Positions 61,622 through 64,000 of a DNA stretch of 64,000 bases are shown here, in pieces (within the stretch, counting starts at the first letter, position 1; every line of letters starts with the position of its first letter). The notes beneath the pieces are model-generated. The model saw only the letters and a list, made by a program, of their open reading frames with translations, was not told the DNA's origin and ran no database searches. The position numbers and the translations under genes are program-made. Location of the stretch: positions 124,001-188,000 of the forward strand of contig NZ_JACIJM010000003.1 in the NCBI RefSeq assembly GCF_014199395.1. Reading direction: 5' to 3'. This DNA is from Yoonia ponticola. GTDB lineage: Bacteria; Pseudomonadota; Alphaproteobacteria; Rhodobacterales; Rhodobacteraceae.

Positions 61622-62160
61622 ACATTACCCCCCTCGTGTGGTCTGTTGATTGTCGGGCTTTGAACGGCACCTGTTGGTGCTGCCGGACGCGCGTTTTGAT
61701 TGTGCGAGCTGGTGTTGCTTGCGTAGCCTGACTGGCTGTCGCTTGACGCTTTGGCAAAGCGGGTTGCGGCAAAACCGAGCAAGGCTGCACCACCGAGGAA
61801 CACCATCGGGTTACGCTTGGCAAAGTCGCTGACTGCGCCAACCATTTCGCCCATGTCCTTGTCGCGCATCGCATCGGACGCATCCGCTAGACCGTCTGCA
61901 ATCTGGCTGAATGTGCGTTCTTGCGGTGAGCCGCTACGCATTTCTTCGGCAGCAGTCCGCAGCGCAGAGGCTACCCCGCCGACTTCGTCGGCAGCAGCGC
62001 TTTTCGCCTGCCCTGCGTAGTTTTCAGCTTCGGCTGCGACGTTTTCTGCGACACCTTGTGCGCCAGCTTTGATTTCTTTTGTTGCGGCGTTTGTCGCCTC
62101 TTTGGCTTTTTCGCCAAAAGATTTATCAGCGCCGAAATTGGAATTATCCGTAGTCGTCAT
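61618..62160 (-). CDS. Ala-rich nutrient-deprivation-type membrane-anchored protein
   Basis: This 180-residue protein has a long amphipathic Ala/Glu/Lys region (FGEKAKEATNAATKEIKAGA) and a helical SQIADGLADASDAMRDKDMG segment. One membrane anchor, RNPMVFLGGAALLGFAATRF, is followed by a Ser/Asn/Pro tail. It resembles proteins annotated in rhizobia as nutrient-deprivation-induced, which are also adjacent to holin-like and DUF3618 genes. A near-perfect AGGAGGT precedes the ATG. Function unknown. Confidence 0.75.
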   Translation of the reverse strand: MTTTDNSNFGADKSFGEKAKEATNAATKEIKAGAQGVAENVAAEAENYAGQAKSAAADEVGGVASALRTAAEEMRSGSPQERTFSQIADGLADASDAMRDKDMGEMVGAVSDFAKRNPMVFLGGAALLGFAATRFAKASSDSQSGYASNTSSHNQNARPAAPTGAVQSPTINRPHEGGNV

Positions 62161-62175
62161 GATGACCTCCTTTGA

Positions 62176-62244
62176 TTAAAATGCGAGATTGATGATGGCC
62201 AAAACGATCACGATCAGGCCGATAAGATAAAAGATGCGGTTCAT
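62176..62244 (-). CDS. 22-residue membrane peptide
   Basis: The peptide MNRIFYLIGLIVIVLAIINL (plus AF) is a single hydrophobic helix with one Arg at the N-terminus. CAGGAG stands 7-8 bases before the ATG, and a strong ribosome site for the next gene follows 3 bp after its stop. It is the first gene after an EcfG-type promoter. Similar very short hydrophobic peptides are annotated in related genomes. It probably inserts in the inner membrane and may modulate the following membrane proteins. Confidence 0.72.
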   Translation of the reverse strand: MNRIFYLIGLIVIVLAIINLAF

Positions 62245-62286
62245 TGAATTTCTCCTGATTGTTGATTTGTCTGTCGTTGGAAAATC

Positions 62287-62311
62287 AACACATTGGACCG
62301 CGTTAAGTTCC
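62287..62311 (-). promoter_or_regulatory. EcfG-type general stress promoter
   Basis: On the leftward strand GGAAC (62307-62311) and TGTT (62287-62290) are separated by 16 bp, matching GGAAC-N16/17-cGTT except for the first base of the -10 element. It would start transcription about 35 bases before the 22-residue peptide gene and drive the following operon. Confidence 0.68.
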
Positions 62312-62459
62312 GTGTTTTTTTGACGAAAACGTGTTCGCAGTGCGTTTGACGCGCTCATTTGTGTGATGAAACGGTTTTGTTTTTATGGTGGTTTTTCATC
62401 GGAAAACGGAACGGCCAAGGCCGCGCGCATTGGCTTTGCGAGACTGCAAAATAACGCTG

Positions 62460-62909
62460 CTATTTCTTGTTGATGTTCCGAATATGCAGCCAGTCGAAAA
62501 AGTTAAGAACGATAAAGATCAGCGCCGAAATAAATGCCGCTTCTTTCAAAAACCCAAGCCCGCAAGCGATGCCAATTGCCCCCACAGCCCAAATCGCAGC
62601 GCCGCTGCGCACGCCTTTTAATCGTCCATCATCGCTGGGCGACATGATCGCGCCCGCGCCGAGAAATCCGATGCCGCCGACGATGCCTTGGATTAATCGT
62701 GTGGGGTCAATCGAGATTGCAGCGTCTTCGGCCATGCTGCTTAACGCGAAGCTGAGGGTCACTGTCATCAGCGCCGCTGATCCAATCGCGACAAGCACGT
62801 AAGCCCCTGCCCCCAATGGTTTTCCTTTGATCTCGCGATCTAGTCCCACGACAAGGCCACATCCGCTTGCAAACAGAACGCGCAGGACAAATTCGGAAAA
62901 CTCGATCAT
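62460..62909 (-). CDS. MgtC/SapB-family membrane protein
   Basis: This 149-residue protein has four or five membrane helices and the MgtC signatures GCGLVVGLDREIKGKPLG near the N-terminus and GIVGGIGFLGAGAIM in the middle. It lacks the C-terminal ACT-like domain of Salmonella MgtC, so it is a SapB-like short form. It may affect magnesium limitation or acid-stress physiology. GAGG precedes the ATG. Confidence 0.88.
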   Translation of the reverse strand: MIEFSEFVLRVLFASGCGLVVGLDREIKGKPLGAGAYVLVAIGSAALMTVTLSFALSSMAEDAAISIDPTRLIQGIVGGIGFLGAGAIMSPSDDGRLKGVRSGAAIWAVGAIGIACGLGFLKEAAFISALIFIVLNFFDWLHIRNINKK

Positions 62910-62937
62910 TTGGTGGGCCTCGCGGTTGGGTTATGTG

Positions 62938-62962
62938 AAGGGCGACCGTGCTGGCCGCCCTT
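62938..62962. terminator. Hairpin between catalase and MgtC genes
   Basis: AAGGGCG and CGCCCTT form a perfect 7-bp stem around 11 bases. Five T residues (including stem bases) follow on the plus strand, but only A residues precede it, so for the leftward catalase transcript it lacks the usual U tract. It could still act as a weak or bidirectional terminator. Confidence 0.45.
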
Positions 62963-62988
62963 TTTAGATTTGGCTCGTTCCGGTTGCT

Positions 62989-64000
62989 TTATTGAACGCG
63001 ATCCCAGAAACGCAGCGCACCACAGGTTTTGACGAAATCAGCGCAATCGTCGGATTTGCTGATCTCGATCACCCCGTCGTCGAGTTTATCGACGCCCGCC
63101 GCGCTAAACAGGTCTTTTGCGTCACCCGCCAACGCGATGTATTTCGCGTGGGCAAAGGCGTCAGCGGCAAACCCTTTTGCGGGGTGCATTGCGCTCAATT
63201 TCTTTGCGCCCTCCGCCGATGCCATCACCGCAACCGCATCGTATAACACGGAGGGTCCGCCATCTATTTTCTGGTCGGCTGGCACACGTTCGCCTTGGGA
63301 TGTTTTGATGCCGCCGATGGTGGGGGCGATGATTTCGGTCATGCCGCCCGCATCTTTGACTGCCTCTTGCAGTGCCGAGAGCAGGTCGCCGTCGATCCCA
63401 TCGGTCAGCAAAATGCCCAGTTTGCGGCCCTGAAAACTGTTCGGTCCGTTTTTGAGGATCGACAGCGCGTCTGATGTTTTCAAACCTTCGACGACCTTGC
63501 GCCGTGGCGTTTGTGCTTTGGGCAGCGTGTCGAAACCCAGCCCATCTGCTACAGCCTGAGCAAGATCAGCGTCGATATTCGGCAAATGTGCGACAACACG
63601 TTCGCGGATTTCCAGCACCTCGCATTTGGACAACTCGAAGATCAGCGCGTCTGCGATATGGCCTTGTTCGACCTTTGTTTGGCTTTCGTAGAATTGACGG
63701 GCTTGGCTGTAGTGGTCTGCAAAAAGCTCTGCGCGCACTTTGCGTTTTTCGCCTTCGACCTCTTCGGGATATGACTTAAATCCTGCGTCCTGATCGGCAC
63801 GCGGGCCGCCGTCTTTCCAACTGTTCGGCTCGTAATTGGCGCGTCCTGCCGGATTATGCATCGCCATATGTCCGTCCTGCTGGAAGTGTGCATAGGGACA
63901 TTTCGGTGCGTTAACAGGGATATGGGTGAAGTTCGGCCCGCCCAGACGTTTGATCTGCGTATCGAGGTAAGAGAAATTGCGGCCCTGCAGCAGCGGGTCG
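62989..64000 (-). CDS. katE: Large-subunit catalase (KatE/HPII type), 3' part
   Basis: The reading frame is open to the window edge, so the gene is partial here (about 337 codons). Upstream residues DPLLQGRNFSYLDTQIKRLG contain the axial heme-ligand tyrosine of the RxFSYxDTQ motif, and HFQQDGHM and GRANYEPNSW follow. The C-terminal flavodoxin-like domain (GRKLGILLTDGIDGDLLSAL) is present, which marks the large clade-2 catalases. It decomposes hydrogen peroxide. KatE-type enzymes in alphaproteobacteria are commonly under general-stress control. Confidence 0.92.
   Translation of the reverse strand, partial: DPLLQGRNFSYLDTQIKRLGGPNFTHIPVNAPKCPYAHFQQDGHMAMHNPAGRANYEPNSWKDGGPRADQDAGFKSYPEEVEGEKRKVRAELFADHYSQARQFYESQTKVEQGHIADALIFELSKCEVLEIRERVVAHLPNIDADLAQAVADGLGFDTLPKAQTPRRKVVEGLKTSDALSILKNGPNSFQGRKLGILLTDGIDGDLLSALQEAVKDAGGMTEIIAPTIGGIKTSQGERVPADQKIDGGPSVLYDAVAVMASAEGAKKLSAMHPAKGFAADAFAHAKYIALAGDAKDLFSAAGVDKLDDGVIEISKSDDCADFVKTCGALRFWDRVQ

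Noticed and set aside
63867..63867. ATG at 63867 as the start of a short catalase-like gene
   Set aside because: The frame stays open to the window edge, and the upstream codons encode the catalase heme-ligand segment, so this Met is internal to a partial gene.
1..64000. CRISPR arrays, insertion sequences, integrons, rRNA
   Set aside because: No regularly spaced repeats, transposase or integrase products, terminal inverted repeats or rRNA sequences were seen on either strand.

Overview
The window looks like a chromosomal segment of a marine-type alphaproteobacterium of the Rhodobacterales (Roseobacter group). Supporting signs are a circularly permuted two-piece tmRNA gene, a trgA-trgB-cysK tellurite-resistance arrangement like that of Rhodobacter, a glpS/glpT/glpP/glpQ/glpV-type glycerol ABC importer with its DUF2160 partner, TRAP carriers, DUF3618/DUF1499/DUF3617 proteins, and EcfG-type (GGAAC-N16/17-cGTT) promoters. 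The assignment is inference from gene content. I see no insertion sequence, prophage, CRISPR array or rRNA. Genes are densely packed, with many 1-4 bp start/stop overlaps.

1-15.2 kb is a sugar-acid region. uxuB-uxuA read left, and a GntR/FCD regulator, uxaC, a TRAP binding protein, a fused TRAP permease and two Gfo/Idh/MocA oxidoreductases read right. A 3-hydroxyisobutyrate-dehydrogenase-like gene follows. A GMC oxidoreductase plus an enolase-superfamily dehydratase read left, divergent from a LysR gene. UxaC, UxuB and UxuA would take glucuronate through fructuronate and mannonate to 2-keto-3-deoxygluconate; the KDG kinase and aldolase are not in the window.

15.2-20.1 kb holds MarR/DUF1499, a Bcr/CflA-type MFS pump, trmL and a sodium:solute symporter with a small membrane partner. 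20.3-27.7 kb is a glycerol ABC importer operon, divergent from a DeoR/GlpR repressor and closed by a clear intrinsic terminator. 27.7-29.1 kb carries an Rnk-type factor (with a possible leaderless upstream peptide) and rsmJ. 29.4-37.2 kb is a peptide-type ABC system (dppBCDF-like plus a GAF protein) divergent from an XRE-cupin regulator, its binding protein and an M24 peptidase. 37.3-40.5 kb has an entericidin-like lipoprotein behind a near-perfect EcfG promoter, a ligase-associated exonuclease/ATP-dependent DNA ligase pair and tRNA-Ser(GGA).

41.8-50.3 kb is a long leftward series: photolyase, trgA, trgB, cysK, MscS channel, AlaX editing protein, an aspzincin-like metallopeptidase and a small membrane protein. 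50.3-54.2 kb has an acuI-like reductase, a DUF1326/DUF2182 pair facing a GntR regulator across a perfect inverted repeat, and a DUF3617 protein. The tmRNA lies at 54.2-54.6 kb.

54.8-64 kb resembles a stress/envelope island: a Crp/Fnr regulator, an endonuclease/exonuclease/phosphatase protein, a phospholipase D/cardiolipin-synthase-like enzyme, AI-2E and BrkB membrane proteins, an EcfG-promoter-led operon (22-aa membrane peptide, Ala-rich protein, holin-like protein, DUF3618 protein), an MgtC-type protein, and the 3' end of a large-subunit catalase that runs off the window.
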